From Eurosta solidaginis (Eukaryota; Arthropoda; Insecta; Diptera; Tephritidae), in contig NC_090321.1 of the NCBI RefSeq assembly GCF_040869045.1, forward strand, positions 129,695,689-129,759,688: a stretch of DNA of 64,000 bases. Reading direction: 5' to 3'. The first letter of the stretch is position 1, and the number at the start of each line of letters is the position of its first letter. Of the stretch, positions 12,760-24,932 are shown piece by piece. The position numbers and the translations under genes are program-made. Under the pieces are notes generated by a model. It searched no databases. It saw nothing but the letters and a program-made list of their open reading frames with translations, and was not told the DNA's origin.

Positions 12760-13839
12760 ATATACGTAAGCAATTGGTGAAATTTGAAGCTTATAGCTGT
12801 TAAAATGGGGTAGAAATTGCGAAAAGTTTCTTATCTGAACAATCGGTTGTATGAGATATATACTATATATACAACCGATCTCTATGATTTTTTCAGACAA
12901 CAATATATGCCATATACGTAAGCATTCGGTGAAATTTGAAGCTTCTAGCTGTTAAAATGGGGCTAAAATTGCGAAAATATATATATACTATATATACCAC
13001 CATATATATACTATATATACCACCGATCTGTATGATTTTTTCAGACAACAATATCTAATATCTAATATTCTAATATATATTATAAATGGGAAAGTTTGGA
13101 TGTTTGGATGTTTGAATGTTTGTGATGTTTGTCCAGACGTTTGTCTTTGTGACTCAATCACGCAAGAACGGCTGGACCGATTTGGATGAAATTTTGCACA
13201 CATATAGCCAATAGTCTAGAAGGATCTACTAGCTATATATTTTTCAAAAGGCGCGTGGTCCCCGCCCCTAGGAATAGTTATAATTTAATTATTATATTTT
13301 TCGTCTTTGCGACTGAAACACGCCAGAATGGCTACACGGATTTTGATGAAATTTGGGACACAGACAGTAGTCTACTAGCGAAATTTTTTTCGAACATGGA
13401 AAGAGGGGTGGGGGACGCACGACCCCTTCGAGCAATTACTTTTTAATAATTTTTACACATTATAACTTTACGTATACTGGCCTTCACCAATATCACAGAC
13501 TCAAGGGGTCAAATAAGGGAGCAGTGACACCCTCCGTCCCCCCTCTATCTCCCCCACTGGTGTAAAATCTATAAATTGTTATAACTTAATATAAATTTTC
13601 TCCTAAATCAGTAGTTTTTGGTATCTGGCACATACAGATCGAGATCTAGACAATTTTGGAAAACGATCAGTGATGCTTTCCTTCTCCTCCTAATATCCGC
13701 CCTCCACCAATTGCTTTTATTAGCTTTACCTGTATGTTTCTATGTAACTCTTCATTCGCTTCAGCGCGCCTGCTGCCTTATTAGCACGGTTTTATAATTA
13801 GCTTCAACTTATTTGTAATCCCGCTACGGTCATATCGAG

Positions 13840-15400
13840 ACCCTTCCGGTGTAATTTCTGTCGGGGTCCTTTCGGGATTTCATTTCGGGATTTTTTTTGT
13901 TACTTTTTCGGGATTATTATTGGGCCCCCTTCCGGGATCTTTTCGCGGACTATTCGCGAATAATACGGGATCATTTGGGGACCCTTTCGCCATCATTCTG
14001 GAAGGTTTTCGGGATCCATCCGGGACCTTTTCAGGGTAATTTCGGGACTATATGGGGATCATTTGGGCACCTTTCGGGCATCATTTCTGCATAGTTTCCG
14101 GGATCCCTCGGGGATCCCTTCAGGGTCATTTTGGGATCATTTTGGGGTACCCACCGGCATCATTTCTGGATGGTTTTCGGTATTCGTCCGGGATCCCGTC
14201 TGGGTCATTTCGGGACTATTTCGGGATCATTTTGGGGTACCCACCGGCATCATTTCTGGATGGTTTTCGGTATTCGTCCGGGATCCCGCCGGGGTCATTT
14301 CAAGACTTTTTCGGGATCATTTGGGGTACCTAGATGTATGGTTTTCGGGATTCGTCCGGGATCCCGTCTGGATCATTTCAGGACTTTTTCGGGTTCATAT
14401 GGGGTATCTGCCGGCAACATTTCAAAATGGTTTTCGGGATTCGTCCGGGATACCGTCTGGATCATTTGAGGACTTTTTCGGGATCATTTGGGGTATCTTC
14501 CGGCAACATTTCCAGATGGTTTTCGGGATTAGTCCGGGATCCCGTCTGGATCATTTCAGGACTTTTTCGGGATCATTTGGGGTATCTTCCGGCAACATTT
14601 CTAGATGATTTTCGGGATCTGTACGGGATCCCGCCTAAGTTATTTTGGGGTAAATTTGGAACCCTTCCCGGATAATTTCTTCACGATTTTCGGGATCTGT
14701 CTGAGTTTTTTCGTGACATTTTCCGGGCTATTTCCGGATCATTTGCTAACCCTTCAGAGGTCAATTCTGGATGGTTTTCGGGATCCCGTCAGGGTCATTT
14801 CGGGCTTTTTTCGGGACTATTTCGGAATCATTTTGGGACCCCTCCGGGATAATTTCTGGGTGATTTCGCGATCTGTCCGGGATCCCGTCGGAGTTTTTTT
14901 GTGACTTTTTCCGGACTATTTCGGGATCATTTGCGGAACCTTCAGAGATCAATTCTGGATGGTTTGGGGACTTTTCCGGGATCATTTGACGATCCCTCCA
15001 GTCATTTTTGGATGGTTTTCGGGATCTCGTCAGGGTAATTTCGGGCCTTTTTCGTGACTATTTCGGAATCATTTTGGGACCCCTCCGGGATAATTTCTGG
15101 GTGATTTTCGGGATTTATCCGGATACCGTTGGAGTTTTTTCGGGACTTTTTCCGGACTATTTCGGGATCATTTGCGGACCGTTCGGTAATCAATTCTGGA
15201 TGGTTTTCGCGATCCGTCCGGGAACCCGTCAGGGTCATTTCGGGACTTTTCGTGACTACTTCGGGATTATTTTGGGACCCTTCCGGCATCATTTCTGGAT
15301 AGTTTTCGGGATTTGTCCGGGATCCCGTCGGCATCATTTCGTGACTATTTTGGTGTCATTCAGGGACTCTTCCGGGATCATTTTAGGTCTCTTCGAAACC
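13840..15400 (+). repeat. ~90-bp minisatellite inside the Helitron
   Basis: Landmarks TGGTTTTCGG recur at 14171, 14261, 14339, 14428 and 14518, then more loosely to about 15310. The period is 90 bp, with one short 78-bp unit. Each unit is itself made of ~22-bp TTTCGGGATCATTTGGGG-like blocks. Because 90 is a multiple of three, long open frames appear in several phases on both strands; I treat all of them as non-coding. Base composition (GGGATCC-rich) differs sharply from the AT-rich surroundings. Confidence 0.9.
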
Positions 15401-15873
15401 GGTAATTCAGCACACATGGCCGTGGATTTACTGCAAATTATTCGTAATTAAAATTCGGTATGTTTTATCTTTAATATCTAACCCAGCTTTTTCGTTCTAT
15501 TTTTAAAGGAATCCTGTAACGAACTGTTACAACTATAATTACAATTTTTGTAATATTTTAACCAACTAAAGACACGAAAAATCAACACTACTTTCATTTA
15601 AAAAATTCTTTTTGGTTTTAGCTAATTGTAATATTACTCCTTTGTTCTATGAGAAGTAATTCTTTCACCCCTGTCATATCAATAAATTTAACTTAAAAAC
15701 AAAATGTATTTTTTAATTCGAAAAAAAGTATTGTACTATTTCGGTGCCTATCAGCTCATTTAACTCTTTTTTTAATGTATTAAAAAATAAAATACATTGA
15801 AAGAAGCAATTTTTAAACAGACAACTTGATAAGCAGGCTAACGTGAATAGCACATATATTTTATTTTCTCCTT

Positions 15874-15887
15874 GCGGACGGCGCCGC
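15874..15887 (+). other. Helitron 3'-terminal hairpin
   Basis: GCGG (15874-15877) pairs with CCGC (15884-15887) over a six-base loop, followed by GGGTAAAGGCTAG to the terminus. This is the position and form of the Helitron terminator hairpin. Confidence 0.75.
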
Positions 15888-15900
15888 GGGTAAAGGCTAG

Positions 15901-16455
15901 TATGATATATACATAAGCATTCGTTGAAACTTGAAGCCTCTAGCTCTTAAAATAGGGCAGCAATTACGAAAAGTTTCTTATCTGAACAATCGGTTGTGGG
16001 GGATATATACTATATATACGACCGATCTCATCAATTTTTTCAGGAAACAATATGTGCAATATACGAAATTATATGGTGAATTTTGAAGCTTCAATCTGTT
16101 AAATTGAGTAAGATATTACAAAAATCCTCTTTTTCTGAAAAATCGGTTGTATGGAGGATATATGCTATAGTGGTCCGATCCAGCCGGTTCCGACAAATGT
16201 CTAATCGGACACCCAAATACACCCGCTCACCAAATTTTATGAAGATATCTCAAAATTTGAGGGACTAGTTTGCATACAAACAGACAGACGGACAGACGGG
16301 CAGACAGACAGACGGACATGGCTAAATCAACTCAGCTCTTCAACCTGATTATTTCGGTATACTTAATGGTGGGTCTATCTATTTTCCTTTAAGGACTTAC
16401 AATTTTGGGTTTCGTGACGAAATTAATATACCATTTCATTTTCATGAAAGGTATA
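15901..16455 (+). repeat. 3' part of the interrupted 1.2-kb repeat unit
   Basis: The sequence resumes at TATGATATATACATAAGC and runs through the GACAGACGG run to TTTCATGAAAGGTATA. It completes the unit broken by the solo LTR and the Helitron. No gene is present. Confidence 0.85.
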
Positions 16456-16501
16456 ATAATTCACAAAATTAAAGTATATTTTTCAAAGTAGATACCCCTA
16501 C

Positions 16502-19500
16502 ATTAGGGCGGGTCGATTTAAAAATCGCTCATTGCTCTATGAAAATCGTATTCTAGGGATCAAAATAAGAAACTTTGCCGAAGGAACCATGTCTCTAAAA
16601 CGAATTCTGATGTCCCCCAATTTGGGTCGAACTTTTGGGTAGGGGCAAATTTTGAAAAATCCCACTTTGACCCATTTAGAGTGCTCCAATCGAGTCCAAA
16701 TGTATGACCGACCCCCACTAACTTTGGAGGCCCGACCCGCCGATGCCAGTGGCACACCCCCTGGAACCCCCCTGGGGTTCACCATACAAACATTTAAAAA
16801 AATCGCAGGTTTTGCACTTTACATGAAAAAATCAGCTAAATGGCTATGTTTTTTCTTTATTTTTATTTATTTATTTATAATAACATTTATTATTTATTTA
16901 TAATAATATTTATTATTTATTTATAATAATGTCTATTTTTTCTCTTAAGAAATTTATTTAGTCAGAACATATGTAAATGAAAAAATTAATTTAAGTGAGT
17001 TATAGAAAAGAAACTGAAAAAAAATTATTGTTTGAAATCTTTTTTACTTTCAAGTCTGGCCAATTTCGCACGGCTCTCTATTGTCGTCGCCATAACAGCC
17101 TCTACATTTTCCGGTATAACCCGTTTGGAAACGCTAGCTAGCAATTGAACATGTCGTTCCGTTCCTTGTATGTGTGATGGAATTTTTGGATCATTAAACG
17201 GTGTATCGTACGGAATGCTTCGCGTGAATGGTGGTTCAAATACGATAGTTATACCATTCAAATTGATCATTTCCATATAACTTGTACAATTAAAGTTTAT
17301 ATCTGGTTTTTTATAAACTCTAAGTTCCATTGACTCGTCAAACATCGGTTCGATAGCGCAGAATTTTCTTGATGGCACAGTCGCGCTTTTCTTTGCTTTC
17401 ATCAAACAACATTGATAACAAGATTTTTTTCCGAATGCGCACAATATGAATTTTCTTTAATTACTTGATTGACAATTTTGCGTAAACGAGGTTCTAGAAA
17501 TCGTGACCAACCAATGAACTTGAAAAATAATGCACTGCCGTACACGACAGAGCTGTAAAACTTGATATTGAAGTACATTGACACATAACATTTAATTATA
17601 AATTCAACCAGAATTCATAATTTGCATCTGAATTTTCCGTTGTAACATATAATCGCAATAATCTAGCGGCCTTGGTGAGCCACCGAGAATGTACAATTTT
17701 CCCTGGTTTGATGTTAGCCAGATCCACCGGAACCACGCCGCTAGAAATTGCATGGGCCATGTCGTATAAGTACTTCGAATCGGTGGAAAATTCAATTTTT
17801 TCTGGAGCAGGGGGCATATTTTGTAACTCAATTTTCCGGAAGCCGTCCACCACCTGAAAATATGTAATAATAAAATAATTAAAAGTGGTTTACAATTATA
17901 ATAAATGAGTGATAGCAATAACTTACCGGAAGAGTTTCACAAGTTTCGATTTGACGGCTCAGTTTTCCGGTTGCCGATCTTGGTCCAGTGCTGGTTGATT
18001 TATCCAAAGCTTCAAACAAATGCCGAAACGGAAGTTCGTTGAAGTGTAGAAGGCAAACGAACCAATGCAATGGTCTTTTTAACAGCAATTCGAATCGTCG
18101 TATAATTCCACCGTGTGGGCCAGTGTTTGTTGGCTCACCGTCAGGGCATAATCCAATTAATGCATCCAGTGATATATTTTAATGGTTGAAAAAACCATTT
18201 AATTTGGTTTTTTTGTATTCAGCGGTATCATGTTCCAGTCTTACTTAACCAATCAATTCAGAATTGGGTTCTCTCAAAATAACAAGATGAGGTTCTTTTA
18301 CCATCCTAGTATGATACTTCTCATCAATTTTATCTATCGTTAAAGTATCATCTTTTCTGCCATCGAATAAAAACGCTAACAAATTGGTATCATCTAACCG
18401 TTTACGAAGCAGTTCTTGTCTGCATTTCTCTTTTTCTCTGCGAACTTTCGATTTATCCATGATGAGAGGTTTCCCATGCTTATCTTTAATTTTAAAATCT
18501 TGCAAAAGAGCGGTTCCCAATGCTGATGCTACTCTGTCAGGCACACCAAATCTGCCACATACCAAGGCAAAGTTAAAACAATCGTATCTCTCTGTGTATT
18601 GTGAGCTTGTGCTTCTATCCATATCTTCTTGAACCGGTGGCGGTGCGTATGTTGAATCATCGGGATCTTGGTATGTTGGCATTGATGACATAGACGTTGC
18701 TCCTTGCTCTTTAGTTTCCATCATAAATGCATCCATTGTTAGTCTTCTCTGATTATGTTGATCGTGCATGAACTCTTTGAGGCGTTCGGGAACCCAGCCG
18801 CATGCACATGGAGCTGCCTTCAAATCGCATTTACATGTTCCAATGTAAAAAATTGTTTCCAGAGATTTTACATACTCTGTAAATTGTTGGCTGTTGTTTC
18901 TTCTCTTGATTTGCTCTTGATACTTGTCAAGCAATTTATTCAATTTATTAAATACACTTTTTTTCAGCATTATTTCTATACCAAGTTTTTCCCAAATTCC
19001 AATCAACTTATCTTGTACTTGAATAGTGAATGATTTATGGGAAAACTTTTTTTGTTCTGTTTTAGCACGTTCGCTTAACTGAAAATAATATCTCAAGATA
19101 TCCAGATGGGTTGGTAAATTAAGATCAGTTAAATCAGTAGACACAACAAAAACAGTAACATCATGCTTGGGTATATGACTCATTCGGTTTTCGATAGTTG
19201 TTGATGTAGTTGCTTCATCTTGCGGTGTAGAGGATGGTGGATTCATTGTAAGCTTTTTGATTTGGAATGGTCACTTCACTTATTATTTTTTTTTAAATAT
19301 TTTTTTATCTGAAATTAGCACTTCACACTTTGAGTTCTTCACAACGACTTAATGCATTCACAAACACTGTTGCGTTATATATGGTCTACGAGACGAGGTA
19401 ATAAGAATGAAATGGTAATTTCAATTCTACTTGCTGTGTTTTGTGGTGGCTTAAAAAAAACAACACAAGCAATTTTACGATCTGCAATTGTGTCACATAC

Positions 19501-20092
19501 ACATGATACCTTCATTTTTTAAAACGGTTGAATAAAAAACCCACACAAATATGTTTACGACATGCAAATGCATTACAGTGATGCCTTGGTTTTAAAAGGG
19601 TTGTAAAAACCCTAATTTCTAATAATTTTTTTTAATTTCTTTTCTACCACTAAGTTAAATTAATTTTTTCATTTACATATGTTCTGACTAAATAAATTTC
19701 TAAAGATAAAAATAAACTCCAAATAGAAAAAACATAGGCATTTCGCTGATTTTTTCATGTAAAGTGCAAAACCGGCGATTTTTTGAAATGTTTGTATGGT
19801 GAACCCCCAGGGGGGTTCCAGGGAGTGTGCCACTGGCATCGGTGGGTCGAGCCTCCAAAGTTAGTGGGGGTCGGTCATACATTTGGACTCGATTGGAGCA
19901 CTCTAAATGGCTCAAAGTGGGATTTTTCAAAATTTGCCCCTACCCAAAAGTTCGACCCAAATTGAGGGACATCAGAATTCGTTTTAGAGGTATGGTTCCT
20001 TCGGCAAAGTTTCTTATTTTGATCCCTAGAATATGATTTTCACAGAGCAATGCGCGATTTTTTTGCCTCCCCACAAATCGACCCGGCCTAAT
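16502..20092. mobile_element. DNA transposon with ~0.45-kb terminal inverted repeats, superfamily unassigned
   Basis: The left end ATTAGGGCGGGTCGATTT (16502) and the right end AAATCGACCCGGCCTAAT (~20092) are inverted copies. The inverted similarity continues to about 16995 on the left and 19650 on the right, including CCTGGAACCCCCCTGGGG and AGTCAGAACATATG. The left arm contains an extra TTATTTATAATAA tandem stretch (16860-16935). A decayed gene lies between the arms on the minus strand. Flanks share only TA/ATTA, so the target-site duplication is not resolved. The encoded protein resembles a TE-borne family seen in many invertebrate genomes (I recall the label cc8K15.2-like); I cannot name the superfamily. 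Confidence 0.8.
17025..19246 (-). pseudogene. Decayed multi-exon gene of the long-TIR transposon
   Basis: Exon 1 (19246-18245) encodes 333 residues with DVTVFVVSTDLTDLNLPTHL near the start, a Cys patch (CKCDLKAAPCACGW) and a basic stretch (KVRREKEKCRQELLRKR), ending in a stop. Downstream frames continue the same protein: 18170-17930 (ALIGLCPDGEPTNTGP, LHWFVCLLHFNELPFRHL, GPRSATGKLS), then a GTAAGT donor near 17929 and a TTTTCAG acceptor near 17855, then FSTDSKYLYDMAHAISSG and HSRWLTKAARLLRLYV. Frameshifts near 17600 and 17440 precede IPSHIQGTERHVQLLASV and the C-terminus. It is presumably the element's transposase or an accessory protein; the function is not established from sequence. Confidence 0.65.
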
Positions 20093-20728
20093 TTCCCCTC
20101 CAGTGAAACGAAAGATTTATTTTTTTAATGTTAATTTACAGTATATATTGATTACTATAAGGATTTTGTTTTGTAGTTTGAAAAATGTTTGAATTTTGTG
20201 TTGTATGGTATTTTTTTCTTTTTTTTTAATTGTCAGAATTTTGAGAAATGTTTGTTAAATATTGTCAATTATAATCATGTGTTTGAAGAACCTAGAATGA
20301 GGTTGAATGATAGTAGATGGCACATTGTGTGTACATTTACTCAAAAATTAAAAACTTGTATTATGCAGAATATATGTTCAATATATAATTGTGCTCTGCA
20401 TAATGTATGTCCAAGTTGTTGATAAGGAATGAAAAGTTGATTCCTTAATTCGTTTGAGGGTGATATGAAATTGTCAATGATTCGCGTCATGTTAATGATT
20501 TTAATATTGAGTTTTTATATGATTTTAATTTCAATATGAAATAATTGATATTTGCAAAATATGTCGATACAAATTATTTTAGGAAATCTTTAGAGATTTT
20601 TTAAAATTGTAAAAATTGTTTTATTTTATTTTAAAAATCAAAGTTATAGCTTTTTCTGTAGCGTTTTATGTTATTTTCGAATTGAAAATGAGGTTATTAT
20701 TTAAATATGAATATATTTGTATTTTGCA
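20093..20728. other. AT-rich intergenic DNA
   Basis: No ORF longer than 77 codons, no recognisable repeat and no RNA gene. It ends at the GTTTGTAT target duplication of the hAT-like element (20729-20736). Confidence 0.6.
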
Positions 20729-22604
20729 GTTTGTATTAGAGGTTTACGCCGGTCGGCGGCGGCGGCGTAGGCTCTATTATGTACTGGCGGCGGCGGCGTT
20801 GGCGGCGCGCCGGCATACGCCGGTGTTCTTATTTTAAAAAATTTGATGTTTCTATTTAAAAAAAATAGTATTTAGAAAAGGTTTTATTTGTATGTATTTA
20901 AGGAAATTAAAGTTTTGGCCATTTCGAAAAGATCCGGGTTTTTACCTCAAAAACTCGCAGATCGTTCAAAAATTCTCAGGAGTAGCTCTTTGCGGAGGGG
21001 TTGTCGCTCGTTCACTTACTCCTGGGAGGATTCGAACCTAACCCCGTTCTTTGGAATTGGTACTGCTGCGTCTGCTGAAAAGAAATAGAGATACATAAAA
21101 TGGTAACACCTTTGTCTGTATATCTCGTGCAAAGCGTAGTTGCACCTGGATTTAACTCCTAATCATCGTCGCGAACACAATTTCTTTAAATCATTTGTGG
21201 CTCCTTGGCGGTCACGCACAAAGGCGACTTACGGTTGCTATTCATGGTGTATTAATACTCTTGACTCTCGTGGTACAGGACGCATCCAGTTTTTTCGAGC
21301 TACAATTCCCGATGTTTAGGAGCTACAATTCTCGATGTGCGAACAGTAGCAATCCCGACCACCAGTTGCTACCACGCCTCCTGACCCTCACACCATATGC
21401 CAGCACAGAAGCTACAGAACTGCGACTTCGAACTCATATGTACCATCGTCGACGTCACTTTCCTAGAAGGTCTAGGTGTAGTTCCAAAGACTTTATAACG
21501 GATGTTTTTGTCGCGCTATGCTGCCGAGCTACACCAGAGAAACACCTTGAAACGTTAGGGAGTAACTATAGTCCTCGGCGCATCTACATATTTACAAGGC
21601 CCTGAATACAATTTTTAAAATATAGACCAAAGTTTGTAGACGTTTGAGTTCACAACATTGATTTCCATAGCCTTCGTTAAATCAAAACGATATTTTAGAA
21701 TTGATGACCGCGTAGCTTCAGTTTTCAGACTAGTTCGACTGTCCACTACGTTAGGGTAGTAGCACACACGGTCATTAGTTCGAGTGTCTTGGGAAAGCTT
21801 TTGCTTCACCACTTTGAGTGTTGTTGCGAAGGACAAAGCCGCACCTGGTAAATATAAGGTACGTATTCACATTTGTAAAAGGAGCCGTAATGCGTAGGTT
21901 ATATTTAAACTTGGTTAGTAAGCTATAAACAATGTGATTCACTCCAAGAGACTAGTTTTGCATAAGGGCCGCCAACGTTAGGAAATGTCAAACCGGGAGA
22001 CTTGGGTGTTGAAGGATGAAGTGCGAAAATCAAGATTTCCATTTCAGATGCTATGTATAGTTTCGCAAATAAACAACAGTTTTTTTAATGTAAGCCCAAG
22101 TGATTTTTCAAACCCTTCTGATACTTATATATATCCTCAACTTAAGAATGAGGTAAGAATCATTTCAAAGGAGTGTTTATGCACCTAGAACCTACTAAAG
22201 GATTTTGCATCACTGATTTCGCTTATTCCTTCAGTCAATCGCAATTTAAATTTTTTTTTTAAATCGGCACCTCTTTTGGGTAATTTGCTTTTTTTTACTA
22301 TTTGAGGACAATTTGAAAACATGTTCGCCTTGGGTCATTTTATTTGAATTCATTGTTCATTATAAATTTTTTGAAAAAAATAAGCAAAGTGAGCATATAA
22401 ATTTATTATATAACTTTTCTTTTAGTGTGTTGTTTTAATAACTTGGTGAATTGGGTGATGCTAAGTCCGTGTTAAGCTGACATCAAAAGCGCCTGTTTTT
22501 TTATGAACAGTTAGAAAGAGTTAAAATTCGCAATTAGTTCTTCATCCGCTGATACCACCTTCGACCATATCCGAATTAACAATAAATGGCCTAAACGGTC
22601 TTAA

Positions 22605-24932
22605 CCCCTTGTTGTCTGCCGGTACTCTCCAGTACCACTTCTGATTTTGCTACTTTAAAAGCAGTCAGTAAGTTTTTTACATTATGCAGACCAACGGTAC
22701 TTTAAAGTAAAAAACATAGAAGCTATAAACGGGATATTTAATAAAATTCTTGGATTCTTTGCTTTTTATACTCATTTCAAGTAAGTGTTTTCCATAGTGC
22801 GGTCACAAATTAGAAGTGGTGTATTATTTTAATTATATCTTGCTAAATTCTTAAAATATCTCTTCTAAATAAAAAGAAGGTGTAATTTTTGTGAATATAG
22901 TGTTCAGTTTTGAAGATACAAAGAACTTTACTTTTTTTGTTTACCAGTGATCTTTGCTTTTCCGAAGGAGACTTGTAAGTACAGTCGGGCTCTGTTGTCC
23001 TTGTATTTTCTGATTTTTATACACAGCTTTTTACAGATACTAGTGGATAATGGCTGGAGTTCACGGAAGACTTTTGTTAGAAAATGAAATTGCTTCCATT
23101 TTGAAGGAAATTCCAATCGATAATGAGCAAGATACGGACATCGAGAGCGATGATGAAGATCAAGAGATGATGACTTTACCGAAGGAGTAAGATCAGTTTT
23201 TGATTGAAGTCCTAAATCAAATTCAGCAGGAAGAAAATGAAGAGACAAATATATTGCCAGTAAACGTGTGAAGCATGAAGAACCATTGCGAAGATGGAAA
23301 AAAATTGATAAAACCTCCGTGGTTTCACAATTTGACTCTGCAGAGGGACCAGTAACTTGATTTTTTGACGATATGGAAACGCCAACACAATTTTTCCTGT
23401 CTTAAATGGAGCCTATTGAGGAAGGAATCATATTTCGTTCGAATTTATATGCGGTACAAAAAAGCAAAACCTTGAATTTACCAAAAAGTGAATTTTGGGC
23501 ATTTATATGCAAAAACTTTTTTATGGGATACCATCACCTGCCAAGTTATCTCATTATTGGAGTACCAGCGAAGATCTGGCTGTGCCCATAGTATCAAAAA
23601 CCATGTCCCGAAACAGATTCGATTCAATCTTAGGTTTTTTGCACGTAAATGATAATTCTAAAATTCCAGAATACAATAAGAATCGACTATGATTGAAGGT
23701 CTGAATCAACGTTTTCTTCAGGTATACCATGGAACGAAGGAGCTATCAGCTATCAGTTGACGAATATATTTTTCAAAGGTAGGAGTGCTATAAAACAGTA
23801 TTGTCTTATGAAACCAATTAAGCGTGGTTACAAATTATGGTGCTTGGCGGACCAACGCGGATATATCAAAAAGTTCTCTATTACCAAGGAAAGGACGAAG
23901 ATGTCGAAGAAAAAGACGAGGGATATGGCCTGGGAGAGAGAGTAGTTTTATCTCTCATAGAAGAGGAGTGGGGAAAAAATAAGTACGTGTACTTTGAAAA
24001 TTATTTTACATCTGTCAGGCTACTAGAATTTCTACAAACGCAGAAGGATTTGAGGTACAGTACGAGGAAATAGAAAAGGACTTCCTTCAAACATGAAAGC
24101 GGACAAGAAAATGAAAATAGGCGAGCTCTATTCACGAACAACTATGAACGGTGTAGCTTTTTTAAATGGATTGATAACAAGTCCGTACTGGTGGCTTCCA
24201 ACTTCCATGGCACTGAGAAAAGTACTGTCCAGAGGAGAGAAGCTAAAGGTCAGTCAATACAAGTCCAATATCCAACCGCAATTAAAAGTTAAAATTCATT
24301 CATGGGTGGCGTAGATCATGCAGATCAGTTGCGTTGTGCATACGGTATAGGCAGGCGAAATGGTGACATAGATTGTTTTGGGGGCTCTTGGAAATAGCAT
24401 TTATACATTGTATATTGCCAAAGCCATGATAAAATGACTCTTCTAGAGTATAGACGATCCGTTGCACAAGGCTTAATGACGCAAAAAGATGTTACCAATA
24501 AACGAAGATTGAGTCTTACACCAACACCTTCAAGCAAAAAACGTCGTGGAAAAGGTGAGTTAGTATCAAAAGATGTCCGATTAGGTAATTTGGGAGTACA
24601 TTGGCCAATATATGGAGAAAGTCGAGGAAGATGTGAAATGTGCAGTATAAAAAAAAATCAGTCAAAACCGCATTCGAAATGTCAACACTGCGGAATATTT
24701 TTGTTCTGTTATGACATAAAAAACTTTTTTCCCGAGTACCATAGCATTAAAGCATAAAAATATGAGCTCTTTTGGCCCGACGGTACTTCTGAGTACCATA
24801 TCCTTTTTTTATACTAGAATGTCCTTTAAATATTTTGTTTTATTTTTTTGGTTAATATTACACGCCTTTGAATAAAAATATACTAAGACATATAACATAA
24901 AAGCATTTTTTCTTGGTTTGGTCAACAAGGGG
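22605..24932 (+). mobile_element. piggyBac-like transposon with TTAA target duplications
   Basis: TTAA flanks both ends (22601-22604 and 24933-24936). The terminal inverted repeats are CCCCTTGTTG and CAACAAGGGG. Length is 2328 bp. Subterminal 16-bp palindromes GGTACT-N4-AGTACC occur at 22621-22636 and 24782-24797. The transposase gene lies between them. The element sits inside the hAT-like element, so it is the younger of the two. Confidence 0.95.
23050..24757 (+). pseudogene. piggyBac transposase, broken by stops and frameshifts
   Basis: From ATG 23050 the frame reads an acidic N-terminus (KEIPIDNEQDTDIESDDEDQ) with a stop at about 23188. Later pieces show the piggyBac catalytic core: YWSTSEDLAVPIVSKTM and RNRFDSILGFLHV (23540-23640), FKGRSAIKQYCLMKPIKRG and LWCLADQRGY (23765-23870, around the first catalytic Asp region), YFENYFTSVRLLEFLQ (23990), GGVDHADQLR (24305) and a Cys/His-rich C-terminal zinc-binding domain (CEMCSIKKNQ...CQHCGIFLFC, 24630-24710). 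It would cut and paste at TTAA if intact. At least four frame breaks make it a pseudogene. Confidence 0.9.

Larger units (their letters stand above)
13054..15900 (+). mobile_element. Non-autonomous Helitron (2.85 kb)
   Basis: The 5' end is TCTAATATCTAATATTC and the 3' end is GGTAAAGGCTAG (CTAG terminus). A small GC-rich hairpin, GCGG/CCGC, sits 13 bases before the end (15874-15887). The insertion lies exactly between A (13053) and T (15901). Joining the flanks gives ACAACAATATATGATATA, the sequence of the uninterrupted unit near 8125, so no bases were duplicated, as expected for Helitrons. No Rep/helicase gene is encoded. More than half of the interior is a minisatellite. Confidence 0.93.
1..16455 (+). 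repeat. Tandem array of a ~1.1-1.26 kb dispersed repeat (host for insertions)
   Basis: Head-to-tail copies begin with ATAGGTAGGTACTTTG (1461, 6331, 7588, 8684) and end with TTTTCATGAAAGGTATAA (about 1454, 6330, 7583, 8680, 16455). Complete units are 6331-7587 and 7588-8683. Each has a 5' part of ~152-bp AT-rich subrepeats containing (TA)n tracts and a 3' part with a GACAGACGGACAGAC run and TGGCTAAATCAACTCAG. No unit has a coding ORF. The array is interrupted by two LINEs, a solo LTR and a Helitron, annotated separately. I cannot assign the repeat to a TE class; it behaves like a TE-derived satellite. Confidence 0.85.

Noticed and set aside
14052..15451. Long ORFs (93-181 codons, both strands) in the Helitron
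   Set aside because: They come from a 90-bp repeat whose period is divisible by three; residues repeat with the DNA and no start or domain is convincing.
18245..19246. Host gene with a 333-codon exon
   Set aside because: It lies between inverted repeats of a transposon and continues into further frames of the same TE-borne protein.
20980..21050. tRNA gene suggested by a perfect B box (GGTTCGAATCC, minus strand)
   Set aside because: No A box or cloverleaf at the right distance.
21195..21605. 136-codon plus ORF inside the hAT-like element
   Set aside because: No transposase or other motif, and the frame is not supported by the inverted relative.
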